16,582 bases of DNA, taken from contig JABJKO010000352.1 in the NCBI GenBank assembly GCA_018660305.1, positions 1 to 16,582 of the forward strand, given 5' to 3'. Both the position numbers and the translations under genes were made by a program. This DNA is from Rhodospirillaceae bacterium (lineage in GTDB: Bacteria; Pseudomonadota; Alphaproteobacteria; MPNO01; UBA2964). Below the pieces are notes generated by a model. That model had not been told where the DNA came from, ran no database searches, and was given only the letters and a program-made list of their open reading frames with translations. Of this stretch, positions 1-8,245 are shown piece by piece (the stretch's first letter is position 1; every line of letters begins with the position of its first letter).

Positions 1-1
1 G

Positions 2-718
2 CCCTTGCCCGCCGAGATCAAACGGAAATTCGAGGAGGGGACGGGCTGCGTGCTGGTCGAGGGGTACGGTCTCAGCGAGGCCTCCCCCGTGGTCTCCGTC
101 AATCCCGTGGACGGCAGTGACCGGGATGGGTCCATCGGCCGTGCGCTACCGGGAACAGCTGTCAAATTCCTGTCCCTCGAGGCGCCCCATAAGGAAGTCA
201 AAGACGGCGAGAACGGTGAGCTTTGCGTGCACGGCCCACAGGTCATGCTTGGCTATTGGGAGCGCCCCGACGAAACGGCCACAACGTTGAAAGACGGCTA
301 TCTACACACCGGCGATGTGGGTTACCGCGACAAAGACGGTTTTTTGTTTCTGGTGGACCGGATGAAAGACCTCATCATCTGCAGCGGGTACAACGTCTAT
401 CCCCGCGTCATCGAAGATGCCATCTACCTGCACCCGGAAGTCGGCGAAGTAACGGTTATCGGCGTTCCCGACGATTATCGCGGACAGAGCCCCAAGGCTT
501 TCGTCAAGCTGAAGCCCGGCGCGACGGTCACCGAAGAGGAATTGCGCCGTTTCCTGACCGACAAGCTGTCGCCCATCGAACGTCCGGCATCCATCGAGTT
601 CCGCGACGAATTACCCAAGACCATGATTGGCAAACTATCCAAGAAAGAGCTGGTCGCCGAACAGACAAGTTCGGGTACCGATCAGCCCGCCCCCGATCAA
701 CCGCGCGATGAGGCATAA
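2..718 (+). CDS. fadD: Long-chain fatty-acid--CoA ligase (AMP-forming), C-terminal part
   Basis: The gene enters from the left edge; the frame is open from base 2 and 238 residues are visible. The enzyme activates free fatty acids to acyl-CoA through an acyl-adenylate, the entry step of beta-oxidation. Visible adenylate-forming motifs, in order, are YGLSEASP (motif A5), YLHTGD (A7), DRMKDLIICSGYNVYP (A8, the hinge to the C-terminal subdomain) and PKTMIGKLSKKEL (A10, with the catalytic lysine after the glycine). The last ~25 residues are a polar, proline-rich tail. The TTG codon at base 5 is not the true start, because the preceding residues continue the family's PLPAE segment. It ends 10 bases before the thiolase start, so it is probably the first visible gene of the fatty-acid operon. 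The family is certain; the chain-length preference is inferred from the neighbours. Confidence 0.9.
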   Translation, partial: PLPAEIKRKFEEGTGCVLVEGYGLSEASPVVSVNPVDGSDRDGSIGRALPGTAVKFLSLEAPHKEVKDGENGELCVHGPQVMLGYWERPDETATTLKDGYLHTGDVGYRDKDGFLFLVDRMKDLIICSGYNVYPRVIEDAIYLHPEVGEVTVIGVPDDYRGQSPKAFVKLKPGATVTEEELRRFLTDKLSPIERPASIEFRDELPKTMIGKLSKKELVAEQTSSGTDQPAPDQPRDEA

Positions 719-728
719 GGAAAATCCT

Positions 729-1865
729 ATGAAAGACATTGTCATTGCCGGCTATGCCCGCTCTCCATTCACCCCGGCATCAAGAGGCGCTTTGACGGAA
801 ATTCGGCCCGACGATCTCGCCGCCCAGGTGATCAAGGCCCTTGTCAAAAGAACAGGGATCAATGCGGGGGACATCGAAGACCTTAAGCTTGGCTGTGCCT
901 TTCCGGAGGGCGAACAGGGACTTAATCTGGCGCGCCTGGTGGGTTTTCTGGCCAATTTGCCTATTTCCGTTTCCGGCGTCACCGTCAATCGGTTCTGCGG
1001 ATCCTCCATGGAGACCATTCATATGGCGGCCGGCGCCATCCACATGAATGCCGGCGAGGCGTTCATTAGCGCCGGTGTCGAATCCATGTCTCGGGTTCCC
1101 ATGATGGGATACAATCCGCTTCCCAACCCCGACCTCTACGCCGCCCTACCCGCCGCCTACATGTCCATGGGCGATACCGCGGAGGTGGTTGCCAAACGGG
1201 CCCAGATCAGCCGCGCCCAGCAGGAAGCCTTCGCGGTGGAAAGCCAGCGCAAGGCGGCCGAGGCCCAGGAGATCGGGCGCTTCAAGGATGAGATCGTCGC
1301 CATAAACGGCAAGATCAGCGAAGTCTCGGAGGATGGCTGTCTGCGCCCCGAGACGACCGCTGCCGGATTGGGTGATCTCAAGCCGGCCTTCGATGAGGGC
1401 GGCACCGTCACGGCGGGCACGGCATCGCCCCTGACAGACGGCGCCGCCGCCGTGCTGGTCTGCAGCCTGGATTACGCCAAGGAAGCAGGCATCGAGCCCC
1501 TCGCGCGGATCAGCAGCATCGCGACATCGGGCTGCGCGCCGGAAATAATGGGCATGGGACCGGTTGGCGCCACCCGTAAGGCGCTGGAACGGGCGGGTCT
1601 TTCCATCGACGATTTGGACGTTATCGAGCTCAACGAAGCTTTTGCCTCCCAGTCCCTCGCCTGCATCGCCGAGCTTGGTCTCGATACCGCCAAGGTCAAT
1701 ATCGATGGCGGTGCCATCGCGCTGGGCCATCCGCTGGGCGCGACCGGCGCCCGTATTACCGGCAAGGCCGCCCAGCTATTGAAGCGAACCCGCGGCAAAT
1801 ACGCACTGGCCACGCAATGCATTGGCGGCGGTCAGGGTATCGCCACCATTCTGGAAGCGCTGTAA
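729..1865 (+). CDS. fadA: Acetyl-CoA acyltransferase (3-ketoacyl-CoA thiolase)
   Basis: This 378-residue thiolase has the usual length for the family. It performs the last beta-oxidation step, cleaving 3-ketoacyl-CoA with CoA to acetyl-CoA and a shortened acyl-CoA. The nucleophilic cysteine is Cys90 in NRFCGSSM, the active-site histidine is His334 in GGAIALGHPLGATGAR, and the second catalytic cysteine is Cys364 in QCIGGGQG, so the full triad is present. I chose the ATG at 729 over the longer open frame (from 627) because AAGGAAAA lies just upstream and the protein then begins MKDIVIAGYARSPF, the typical thiolase start; the longer frame would overlap the ligase by ~90 bases. Its stop overlaps the next gene's ATG by one base (TAATG), implying translational coupling with the dehydrogenase/hydratase partner, as in fadA/fadB-type pairs. 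A biosynthetic acetoacetyl-CoA thiolase is less likely in this context. Confidence 0.92.
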   Translation: MKDIVIAGYARSPFTPASRGALTEIRPDDLAAQVIKALVKRTGINAGDIEDLKLGCAFPEGEQGLNLARLVGFLANLPISVSGVTVNRFCGSSMETIHMAAGAIHMNAGEAFISAGVESMSRVPMMGYNPLPNPDLYAALPAAYMSMGDTAEVVAKRAQISRAQQEAFAVESQRKAAEAQEIGRFKDEIVAINGKISEVSEDGCLRPETTAAGLGDLKPAFDEGGTVTAGTASPLTDGAAAVLVCSLDYAKEAGIEPLARISSIATSGCAPEIMGMGPVGATRKALERAGLSIDDLDVIELNEAFASQSLACIAELGLDTAKVNIDGGAIALGHPLGATGARITGKAAQLLKRTRGKYALATQCIGGGQGIATILEAL

Positions 1866-4195
1866 TGACGGCCGTCAAAAAAGTCGCGGTGATCGGCGCC
1901 GGTGTCATGGGCGCGGGCATCGCCGCCCATGTCGCCAATGCGGGGATCCCCTGCGTCCTGCTCGATATCGTGCCGGATGGCGCTGCCGACCGGAACGTCA
2001 TCGCGGAGGGCGCCGTCAATAAAATGCTCAAAGCCGACCCGGCCCCTTTCATGCATGCCAGAAACGCCCGCCTGATCACACCGGGTAATATAGAAGACAA
2101 TCTGCCGCTGCTGTCCGATTGCGACTGGATCATCGAAGCGGTGATCGAGCGGCAGGACATCAAACAGGACCTTTACCGCAAAATCGACGAGATCCGAAAA
2201 CCCGGCGCCATCGTTTCCTCCAATACCTCGACTTTGCCCATCAGCGTTCTCACCAAGGGCATGCCGGACAGTTTTTCGCGGGATTTCCTGATCACGCATT
2301 TCTTCAATCCGCCGCGCTATATGCGGCTGCTCGAGATCGTCTCCGGCGAAAAGACTCGCGCCAATGCCGTTACCGCCATTACCGACTTTGCCGACCGGCA
2401 GCTGGGCAAGAGTGTCGTCGATTGCAACGACACGCCGGGCTTTATCGCCAACCGCATCGGCACCTACTGGCTGCAATGCGCGGTCATTGAAGCCATGGAT
2501 AGCGGCATTACCATCGAGGAGGCTGACGCCATTATCGGGCGGCCCATGGGCATTCCGAAAACCGGTGTGTTTGGCCTGATCGATCTGGTCGGGCTCGATC
2601 TCATGCCCCACGTGCTGAACGGGCTGGCCGGCACCCTGCCCAAGACCGACGCCTTTCATGCCATTTACCGGCAGCCGGAGCTGATCAAGAAAATGATCGC
2701 GGATGGCTATACCGGGCGCAAGGGAAAGGGCGGGTTTTACCGTCTCACCAAGAAAGACGACGGCAAACGGGTCAAGGAAGGCATCGATCTCGCCACCGGC
2801 GACTACCGGCCCTCCATACGGCCGGATCTTAAAAGTGTCGCCGCCGGCAATAAGAAGGGGCTGCGGGCGCTGGTCGAACACCCGGACCCCACTGGGCAAT
2901 ATGGCTGGCGCGTGCTCTCTCGCACGCTGGCCTATGCAGCCAGTCTGGTGCCGGAGATCGCCGATGACATCGCGGCGGTCGATGAGGCCATGCGGCTCGG
3001 CTATAACTGGAAATTCGGCCCGTTTGAGCTGATCGACAAGCTGGGACCAAGCTGGTTCGCCGGCCGTCTGAAGGCCGATGGCGTAGCCGTTCCTCCCCTG
3101 CTGGAGACAGCCGGCGACAAAAAATTCTATCGGGTGGAACAGGGAAGTGCACAATATCTGGGCGTCGACGGCGCCTATCATGACATCCCGCGGCCCGACG
3201 GCGTCATCATGCTGTCGGACATCAAACGGCGCGGCAAACCGGTGGAGTCCAACCGCTCCGCCAGCCTGTGGGATATTGGTGACGGAATCCTCTGCCTCGA
3301 GTTCCATACCAAGATGAACGCGCTGGGTCCGGGCGTGCTGTCGATGGCCCGCAAGGCCGTCGAGATCATCCCGGGAAAGTACAAGGGGCTTGTGATCTAC
3401 AACGAAGGCAGCAATTTTTCGGTTGGCGCCAATATCGGTCTGCTGCTGGTGCTGTCCATATTACGCTTATCGTTCCTGGTCAGCTGGGTCGTGGGCAAGG
3501 GTCAGGACACATACAAAGAACTCAAATTCGCGCCCTTCCCTGTTGTAAGCGCGCCGTCCGGAATGGCACTGGGCGGAGGCTGCGAGATCCTGCTGCATAG
3601 CGATGCCGTTCAGGCCCATGCCGAAACCTATACCGGTCTGGTCGAAGTCGGCGTCGGCATTATCCCGGGCTGGGGCGGCTGCAAGGAGTTGCTGATCCGC
3701 TGGTGGAATGACCCCAAACGCCCCAAGGGCCCCATGCCGGTGGTGAGCAAGGCATTCGAGACCATCAGCATGGCAAAGATCGCGAAATCCGCCGCCGAGG
3801 CGCGGGATTATCTTTTCCTGCGGCCGGGGGACGGCATCACCATGAACCGGTACCGCCTGCTGGCCGATGCCAGGGACAAGGCCTTGTCCCTGGTGGATGG
3901 GTATGAGCCGCCGCTGCCGGTGGAGCTTTCGCTGCCGGGCCCCAGCGCCCGCGTCGGTATGGAAATGGCAGTGGACGGGTTTCGCAAACGCGGTCTCGCG
4001 ACTCCCCACGACGTCAACGTCGCCGGCGCTTTGGCCATTGTCCTCAGCGGTGGGGATACCGACATCGTCCGCACCATCACGGAAGATGATTTGTTGCGGC
4101 TGGAACGCCGCGAACTAACCCGGCTGACGCGCTTTCCCGAGACCATTGCGCGCGTCAAACACATGCTCAAGACAGGCAGACCACTCCGGAACTAG
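1865..4195 (+). CDS. Fused 3-hydroxyacyl-CoA dehydrogenase / enoyl-CoA hydratase (FadN domain order)
   Basis: This 776-residue bifunctional enzyme covers the two middle steps of beta-oxidation. The dehydrogenase comes first: GAGVMG at 11-16 binds NAD with Asp34 at the end of the second strand, SSNTST lies at 118-123, the catalytic His145 is in THFFNP with Glu157, and the substrate Asn196 is in GFIANR. A second 3HCDH helical domain (roughly 200-410) follows. The C-terminal third is a crotonase fold: SNFSVGANI supplies one oxyanion-hole strand, and GMALGGGCE and LVEVGVGIIPGWGG carry the two expected catalytic glutamates. This order is the reverse of E. coli FadB (hydratase first) and matches the B. 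subtilis FadN type. A hydrophobic insert (around IGLLLVLSILRLSFLV) follows the oxyanion segment. The ATG at 1865 gives the canonical MTAVKKVAVIGAGVMG start; the open frame extending back to 1817 overlaps the thiolase and is rejected. Confidence 0.93.
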   Translation: MTAVKKVAVIGAGVMGAGIAAHVANAGIPCVLLDIVPDGAADRNVIAEGAVNKMLKADPAPFMHARNARLITPGNIEDNLPLLSDCDWIIEAVIERQDIKQDLYRKIDEIRKPGAIVSSNTSTLPISVLTKGMPDSFSRDFLITHFFNPPRYMRLLEIVSGEKTRANAVTAITDFADRQLGKSVVDCNDTPGFIANRIGTYWLQCAVIEAMDSGITIEEADAIIGRPMGIPKTGVFGLIDLVGLDLMPHVLNGLAGTLPKTDAFHAIYRQPELIKKMIADGYTGRKGKGGFYRLTKKDDGKRVKEGIDLATGDYRPSIRPDLKSVAAGNKKGLRALVEHPDPTGQYGWRVLSRTLAYAASLVPEIADDIAAVDEAMRLGYNWKFGPFELIDKLGPSWFAGRLKADGVAVPPLLETAGDKKFYRVEQGSAQYLGVDGAYHDIPRPDGVIMLSDIKRRGKPVESNRSASLWDIGDGILCLEFHTKMNALGPGVLSMARKAVEIIPGKYKGLVIYNEGSNFSVGANIGLLLVLSILRLSFLVSWVVGKGQDTYKELKFAPFPVVSAPSGMALGGGCEILLHSDAVQAHAETYTGLVEVGVGIIPGWGGCKELLIRWWNDPKRPKGPMPVVSKAFETISMAKIAKSAAEARDYLFLRPGDGITMNRYRLLADARDKALSLVDGYEPPLPVELSLPGPSARVGMEMAVDGFRKRGLATPHDVNVAGALAIVLSGGDTDIVRTITEDDLLRLERRELTRLTRFPETIARVKHMLKTGRPLRN

Positions 4196-4227
4196 CCACT
4201 CAAATAGACGGCCCGCAAGGACACCTA

Positions 4228-6642
4228 ATGGCACTCTTATTCGTATTACTCGGTTTTGCGCTCCTGATTGCCCTGCTCTATGCAGGGAAGGGCTATTGGG
4301 CCTGGGTGGCGCTGGCCGCCGCTCTGCTGTCGGCGTGGCAGGCGCCAGGCTTTGATGGTTCCTGGATTTTCATATCCGTTGCGGTCGCCGCGCTGATCGC
4401 CGCCGGCCTCTTTGGTCTGCCATTCCTGCGCCGGGCCATTATCGCAAAGCCGTTGATGCGCTGGGTCAGCAGCATTCTGCCCCAGATGGGAGACACCGAA
4501 CGTACCGCGCTGGAAGCCGGCACCGTATGGTGGGACGGAGATCTGTTTTCAGGGACGCCGGACTGGAAGAAACTCCTCGATTATCCAGCTCCCAAACTCT
4601 CCGAGGCGGAACAGGCCTTCCTCGACGGTCCGGTGGAAGAGCTGTGCGCCATGGCCGATGACTGGCGTATTACCCAGGATCGCGCCATCCCTCCGGAGCT
4701 CTGGGACTTCATGAAAAAGCACCGCTTTCTGGGCATGGTTATCCCGGAAAAATTTGGCGGGCTTGGGTTTTCGGCATTGGGCCATTCCGCGGTGGTGACC
4801 AAGCTGTCGAGCCGGAGCAGTTCCGTGGCGGTCACCGTCATGGTGCCCAATTCGCTGGGCCCCGGCGAACTCCTGATGCATTACGGCACAGACGAACAAA
4901 AGGCGCATTACCTGCCCCGCCTCGCCAGCGGCGACGACATTCCCTGCTTCGCCCTGACCGAACCGACGGCCGGCAGCGATGCCGCGGCGACCACAAGCAT
5001 CGGTGTCGTGTGCCGGGGGACTTATGACGGCGAGGAGGTTCTTGGCATCCGGCTCAACTGGACAAAGCGCTATATCACCCTCGCCCCTGTGGCCACCGTC
5101 ATCGGTCTCGCTTTTCGCCTGATGGATCCGGACGGGCTGTTGGGCAGCGAGAAGGATCTCGGCATCACCTGTGCCCTGATACCGCGGGAACTGCCCGGAA
5201 TCGACATCGGAAACCGGCACGATCCCATGGGCGTGCCCTTCCAGAATGGCCCCATATTCGGCAAGGACGTATTCGTTCCCCTGTCGGTCATCATCGGCGA
5301 AGAAAAAGGCATTGGCCAGGGCTGGCGCATGCTCATGGAAGCGCTGGCAGCGGGACGGTCGATCTCGCTTCCGTCCCTGTCGGTCGGCGCGGCCCAGCTT
5401 GCCACGCGGGTGGTGGGCGCTTACGGCACCGTCCGGGAGCAGTTCAATATGCCCATCGGCCGGTTCGAAGGTATCGAGGAGGTCATCGGCCGCATCGGTG
5501 GTCTGACCTATCTGATGAATGCGGCGCGAACACTGACCTGTAGCGCCGTCGATGCCGGTGAAAAGCCGGCGGTCCTCACCGGCATCGTCAAAGCCTATCT
5601 GACCGATGGCATGCGAACAGTGCTCAATGACGCCATGGACATCCAGGCCGGCGCCGCCATCTGCCGGGGCCCCAAGAACATCCTCGGCCGGGCCTACGTC
5701 GCGATCCCGGTGGCCATCACGGTTGAAGGCGCCAATATCCTCACCCGGTCCCTCATCATATATGGCCAGGGCGCCATCCGCTCGCACCCCTTCGTTCGGG
5801 ACGAGGTGGAAGCCGTCGCCAGCAACGATCTCAAGCGGTTCGACCGCGCCTTCTTTGGCCATGTCAATTTCGCCTGCCGCAATCTCGTCCGTGTCTTAAT
5901 AGACCGCCTCACCGCCGGCAGGCTCATCAGGAATCCCGCCAATGATCTGACGGCACCCTATTTCCGGCAATTATCGCGCAGCAGCACGGCCTTTGCGCTC
6001 GTCTCGGATGTCGCCCTCGCCGTGTATGGCGGCAGCCTGAAGCGTCGGGAAATGACCAGCGGGCGTCTCGCCGACGCGCTGAGCTGGCTGTATCTCGCCT
6101 CCGTGACCCTCAAGCGGTTCCATGACGAGGGAAGGCCGGAACGGGACAATGCCGTGATGCGGTGGGGTGTCGAACATGCCCTGCTGCAAATCGACACGGC
6201 CCTGCGCGGTGTCCTTGATAATTTACCGAACCGTGCGCTGGCTATGGCCCTGACCGGGCTGATCTTCGGCCTGTCTGGACGCCGACGCGGCCCGAGCGAT
6301 CATCTGACCGCAAATGTCGCGCGCGCCCTTCTGGAGGCCGGCCCGCTTCGCGACCATCTCACGTCGGATATCTTTATTCCACCGGCCCAGGAGGAAGGCC
6401 TCGGCCGGCTGGAAGCCACGCTGCAAAAGATTGTCGCAACCCAACCCATCAAAAACAAACTGCGCGAGGGCGCGCGAGAGGGGAAAAACGGCAATGACCT
6501 CAATGGCAGTCTCGATCAGGCGATCGCGGCAGGCGTGATCACCAGCGACGAGCGCGATCAGCTTCGCGACGCCGAAGCCGCCCGTCTGGCAACCATTCAG
6601 GTGGATGCCTTCGATCCGGAGAGCTATGACGGCCTCCGATAA
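4228..6642 (+). CDS. fadE: FadE-type long-chain acyl-CoA dehydrogenase
   Basis: This 804-residue flavoenzyme is close to the ~814-residue length of E. coli FadE. It catalyses the first oxidation of beta-oxidation, acyl-CoA to trans-2-enoyl-CoA, and passes electrons to the respiratory chain. Two hydrophobic segments lie at the N terminus (about residues 1-40, and around WIFISVAVAALIAAGLFG near 49-66), so inner-membrane association is likely. The dehydrogenase core contains FALTEPTAGSDAAAT, the flavin-binding strand region, and a later VEGANILTRSLIIYGQG segment typical of this subfamily and probably holding the catalytic glutamate. The C-terminal ~280 residues match the FadE-specific DUF1974 region. 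The start at 4228 has AAGGA a few bases upstream. It lies 32 bases after the preceding gene and ends the operon. The length and C-terminal domain argue against a short- or medium-chain enzyme. Confidence 0.92.
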   Translation: MALLFVLLGFALLIALLYAGKGYWAWVALAAALLSAWQAPGFDGSWIFISVAVAALIAAGLFGLPFLRRAIIAKPLMRWVSSILPQMGDTERTALEAGTVWWDGDLFSGTPDWKKLLDYPAPKLSEAEQAFLDGPVEELCAMADDWRITQDRAIPPELWDFMKKHRFLGMVIPEKFGGLGFSALGHSAVVTKLSSRSSSVAVTVMVPNSLGPGELLMHYGTDEQKAHYLPRLASGDDIPCFALTEPTAGSDAAATTSIGVVCRGTYDGEEVLGIRLNWTKRYITLAPVATVIGLAFRLMDPDGLLGSEKDLGITCALIPRELPGIDIGNRHDPMGVPFQNGPIFGKDVFVPLSVIIGEEKGIGQGWRMLMEALAAGRSISLPSLSVGAAQLATRVVGAYGTVREQFNMPIGRFEGIEEVIGRIGGLTYLMNAARTLTCSAVDAGEKPAVLTGIVKAYLTDGMRTVLNDAMDIQAGAAICRGPKNILGRAYVAIPVAITVEGANILTRSLIIYGQGAIRSHPFVRDEVEAVASNDLKRFDRAFFGHVNFACRNLVRVLIDRLTAGRLIRNPANDLTAPYFRQLSRSSTAFALVSDVALAVYGGSLKRREMTSGRLADALSWLYLASVTLKRFHDEGRPERDNAVMRWGVEHALLQIDTALRGVLDNLPNRALAMALTGLIFGLSGRRRGPSDHLTANVARALLEAGPLRDHLTSDIFIPPAQEEGLGRLEATLQKIVATQPIKNKLREGAREGKNGNDLNGSLDQAIAAGVITSDERDQLRDAEAARLATIQVDAFDPESYDGLR

Positions 6643-6667
6643 CGCCGCCTGGCGGAATATTTAACAT

Positions 6668-6687
6668 ATTCGGTATTTATACCGAAT
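6668..6687. promoter_or_regulatory. 20-bp perfect inverted repeat after fadE
   Basis: ATTCGGTATTTATACCGAAT consists of two 9-base arms around TT. It starts 26 bases after the fadE stop, in the ~270-base gap before the first acyltransferase. No T-run follows, so it is not a convincing terminator. The symmetry and 20-bp size suit a dimeric repressor or a LuxR-type regulator, but no protein can be assigned from this window. As RNA it could fold into an 8-bp stem with a UUUA loop. Confidence 0.5.
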
Positions 6688-6764
6688 CCATAGAGCAAAT
6701 CTGTCATCGCCCTGATTTCGGTTGGCCGGGCGTCTTTAGAGTTCGTTCAGCCTAAGGGAGTACA

Positions 6765-6848
6765 TTGTTTAACGAATTATATGCGAAACCGGCAGCTTCC
6801 GCGCAGCCGAAAATGCGTTGGGCCGAGCACGGCCTGGTAAGTATTTGA
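6765..6848 (+). CDS. Possible 27-residue micro-ORF (leader peptide candidate)
   Basis: A TTG codon at 6765 follows a good Shine-Dalgarno-like AAGGGAG by four bases and opens 27 codons that begin MFNELYAKPAASAQP and end at TGA 6846. It lies 62 bases upstream of the first acyltransferase ORF. There is no recognisable domain or membrane segment. Such short frames occur by chance; the ribosome-binding-site spacing is the only positive evidence. Confidence 0.2.
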   Translation: MFNELYAKPAASAQPKMRWAEHGLVSI

Positions 6849-6910
6849 ACTGTTGAGGAAATTAGTGCCATCGTCGGCGAGAGGATCTATACGCTGGTCC
6901 AATTCCCGGA

Positions 6911-7771
6911 ATGGCACGTATTAAAGCCGTTATGAGTGTCTCGTCCAATATAGCCGAATCCGTTCAGGATCCCGTGCGCCCCGCCCCTTCCGCCCCGGAG
7001 GATGGCACCGGAGAGAGCCTCAGGCGTACCTACGACCGTTATTTCAAGGTGATCCTCGCTGAGTCCGATAAACATCTGGATTGGTCCTATCGCCTTCGTT
7101 ACCAGGTTTACTGCCTTGAAAACCAATACGAATCCGCGTCCGACAACGCCAATGAGCGGGAAACGGACGAATATGACCGCCAGTCGGAACATGCCCTGCT
7201 AATTCATCGCGAAACCGGAACCGTGGTTGGCACCACCCGTCTGATCATGCCGAAGGTCAATGGCAAGGACCTTTTCCAGCCCATTCACCAGATCTGTCCA
7301 CCAGACATACTGGCCGAACTATCCGATAGAATTCCGGTGTCCAAAACCGCGGAAATTTCCCGCTTCGCCATTGCCAAGGAATTTCGGCGCCGAGCGGAAG
7401 ATAAGGGGACGATTACCGGCGGACTCACCAACATGGGCTCCGATAATCCACGCCGTCTGATCCCCCATATCTCGCTCGGTCTGATCCAGTCCATCGTCGC
7501 CATGGCCCAAAAACGGGGGATGACCCATATTTATGCGGTCATGGAGCCCGCCCTGCTGAGAATGCTGCGCGGGCTGGGGATCCACTGGGAAAAGCTGGGT
7601 CCCGTGGTCGACTATCACGGCCGGCGCCAGCCCTGCTTCTGCGATCTCGATCAATTACTGGCGACAACCTGGGATGAACATCCTGAAGTCTGGGAAGTCA
7701 TGACGGATGAGGGACGGATCTGGCCGCTGAATCCCGAGAAAACGTCCAACGGCGCGATTTCCCGCGTCTGA
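6911..7771 (+). CDS. PEP-CTERM/exosortase-associated acyltransferase, N-acyl amino acid synthase type (paralogue 1)
   Basis: This 286-residue cytosolic protein is of the GNAT-like acyltransferase group that includes autoinducer synthases and FeeM-type N-acyl amino acid synthases, in the subgroup tied to exosortase systems. Conserved blocks are RLRYQVYCLE (61-70), GTTRLIMP (107-114), EISRFAIAKEFRRR (148-161), YAVMEPALLRML (208-219) and GP..DYHGRRQP (230-241). The ExSRF motif and early RxRYxV resemble LuxI-family catalytic and acyl-carrier surfaces. Family knowledge suggests transfer of a long acyl chain to an amino acid; the substrate here is unknown. The start is uncertain: neither the ATG at 6911 nor the in-frame ATG at 6932 has a clear ribosome-binding site. 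Unlike its paralogue, I found no sigma-54 box or 17-bp element upstream. The adjacent fatty-acid operon may reflect shared acyl metabolism, which is inference. Confidence 0.78.
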   Translation: MARIKAVMSVSSNIAESVQDPVRPAPSAPEDGTGESLRRTYDRYFKVILAESDKHLDWSYRLRYQVYCLENQYESASDNANERETDEYDRQSEHALLIHRETGTVVGTTRLIMPKVNGKDLFQPIHQICPPDILAELSDRIPVSKTAEISRFAIAKEFRRRAEDKGTITGGLTNMGSDNPRRLIPHISLGLIQSIVAMAQKRGMTHIYAVMEPALLRMLRGLGIHWEKLGPVVDYHGRRQPCFCDLDQLLATTWDEHPEVWEVMTDEGRIWPLNPEKTSNGAISRV

Positions 7772-7895
7772 AGACCGGCTGTCACTTTTCCAATAGGCCT
7801 CCGTTGATTAAACCGCCGCGGCGGGAAAGTTATTTTGGTGCCGCCGTCTCGCGGGCTTACGGCCCCCAATCTCCCCACCATCCCCAGTCTTTTCC

Positions 7896-7931
7896 CAATG
7901 CATATGGTTAGTTGCATTGAGATAAATTTTT
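7896..7931 (+). terminator. Weak candidate terminator after acyltransferase 1
   Basis: CAATGCA and TGCATTG form a 7-bp stem around a 10-base loop. A T-rich run ends at 7931 after a short AT-rich spacer. The stem is AU-rich and lies 125 bases beyond the gene, so function is doubtful. A GC palindrome, CCGCCGCGGCGG, lies nearer the gene (about 7813) but has no usable loop or T-tail. Confidence 0.22.
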
Positions 7932-8057
7932 TCTATCCATTCGTGCTTTACGGTTTGGTAACCAAGATTAAGGCCGCACATTTCCCGACCAAATAGATAT
8001 TCAATTTAAAAACAATGGCTTAGGAAATATTAACCGTTTCCTTTCAAGGAATTCAGG

Positions 8058-8074
8058 TGTCGGTAGATTTTACA
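8058..8074 (+). promoter_or_regulatory. 17-bp upstream activating element, copy 1
   Basis: TGTCGGTAGATTTTACA is one of six copies in the window of YGTCGGWRKWYTTTACA. It is the only copy before acyltransferase 2 and begins 112 bp before the TGGCAT of that gene's sigma-54 promoter, 31 bp (about three helical turns) further than the 81 bp used by the secreted-protein genes. The TGT...ACA ends give partial dyad symmetry, as expected for a dimeric activator. The likely binder is the PEP-CTERM response regulator PrsR, by analogy with known sigma-54 control of such systems. Confidence 0.75.
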
Positions 8075-8169
8075 ATCCGTTAATTGGCCGATTAGCAGCC
8101 AATTCCGCCTCCTCCATAAATACACGCAATATCAATATCTTATAAGTCTAACGGCCAAAATCCGGAAGT

Positions 8170-8185
8170 TGGCATGCTTCTTGCA
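8170..8185 (+). promoter_or_regulatory. Sigma-54 (-24/-12) promoter of acyltransferase 2
   Basis: TGGCATGCTTCTTGCA matches TGGCACG-N4-TTGCA with one deviation (T for C at the sixth base); the GG and GC are 12 bp apart as required. Predicted transcription start is near 8196, giving a leader of about 50 bases. The 474-base gap 7772-8245 is AT-rich and otherwise holds the activating element at 8058, a weak hairpin at 7896, a TTGGTAACCAA palindrome (7955-7965) and the hairpin at 8191; I see no gene in it. Confidence 0.85.
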
Positions 8186-8190
8186 TATTT

Positions 8191-8209
8191 CCCCTTAGCG
8201 GATAAGGGG
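8191..8209 (+). promoter_or_regulatory. Perfect hairpin at the predicted transcription start
   Basis: CCCCTTA and TAAGGGG are 7-base perfect arms around GCGGA. The predicted +1 of the sigma-54 promoter (about 8196) falls in the left arm. An overlapping alternative pairing, GATAA with TTATC around GGGGA, is also possible. It could be an operator over the start site or a 5'-end mRNA stem; none of the other three sigma-54 promoters here has an equivalent. Confidence 0.4.
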
Positions 8210-8245
8210 ATTATCGCAACGTCCTATTGGTCGGGAGAGTCTCGG

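Noticed and set aside
1832..3307. 491-codon minus-strand open frame
   Set aside because: It is antisense to the dehydrogenase/hydratase gene, whose catalytic motifs are intact, and the translation shows no domain; long antisense frames are common in GC-rich coding DNA.
4549..5862. 437-codon minus-strand open frame
   Set aside because: It lies antisense to fadE, is His/Asp/Gly-rich without motifs, and has no upstream ribosome-binding site of note.
6647..6657. CCGCCTGGCGG after fadE as a terminator
   Set aside because: The stem would be only 4 bp with a 3-base loop and no T-run follows.
6911..6926. TGGCACGTATTAAAGC at the start of acyltransferase 1 as a sigma-54 promoter
   Set aside because: The -24 half matches but the -12 half (AAAGC) lacks TTGC, and it overlaps the likely start codon; no activating element lies upstream.
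8174..8245. Upstream start for acyltransferase 2
   Set aside because: The codon at 8174 lies inside the sigma-54 -24/-12 sequence, before the predicted transcription start, so it cannot be on that transcript.
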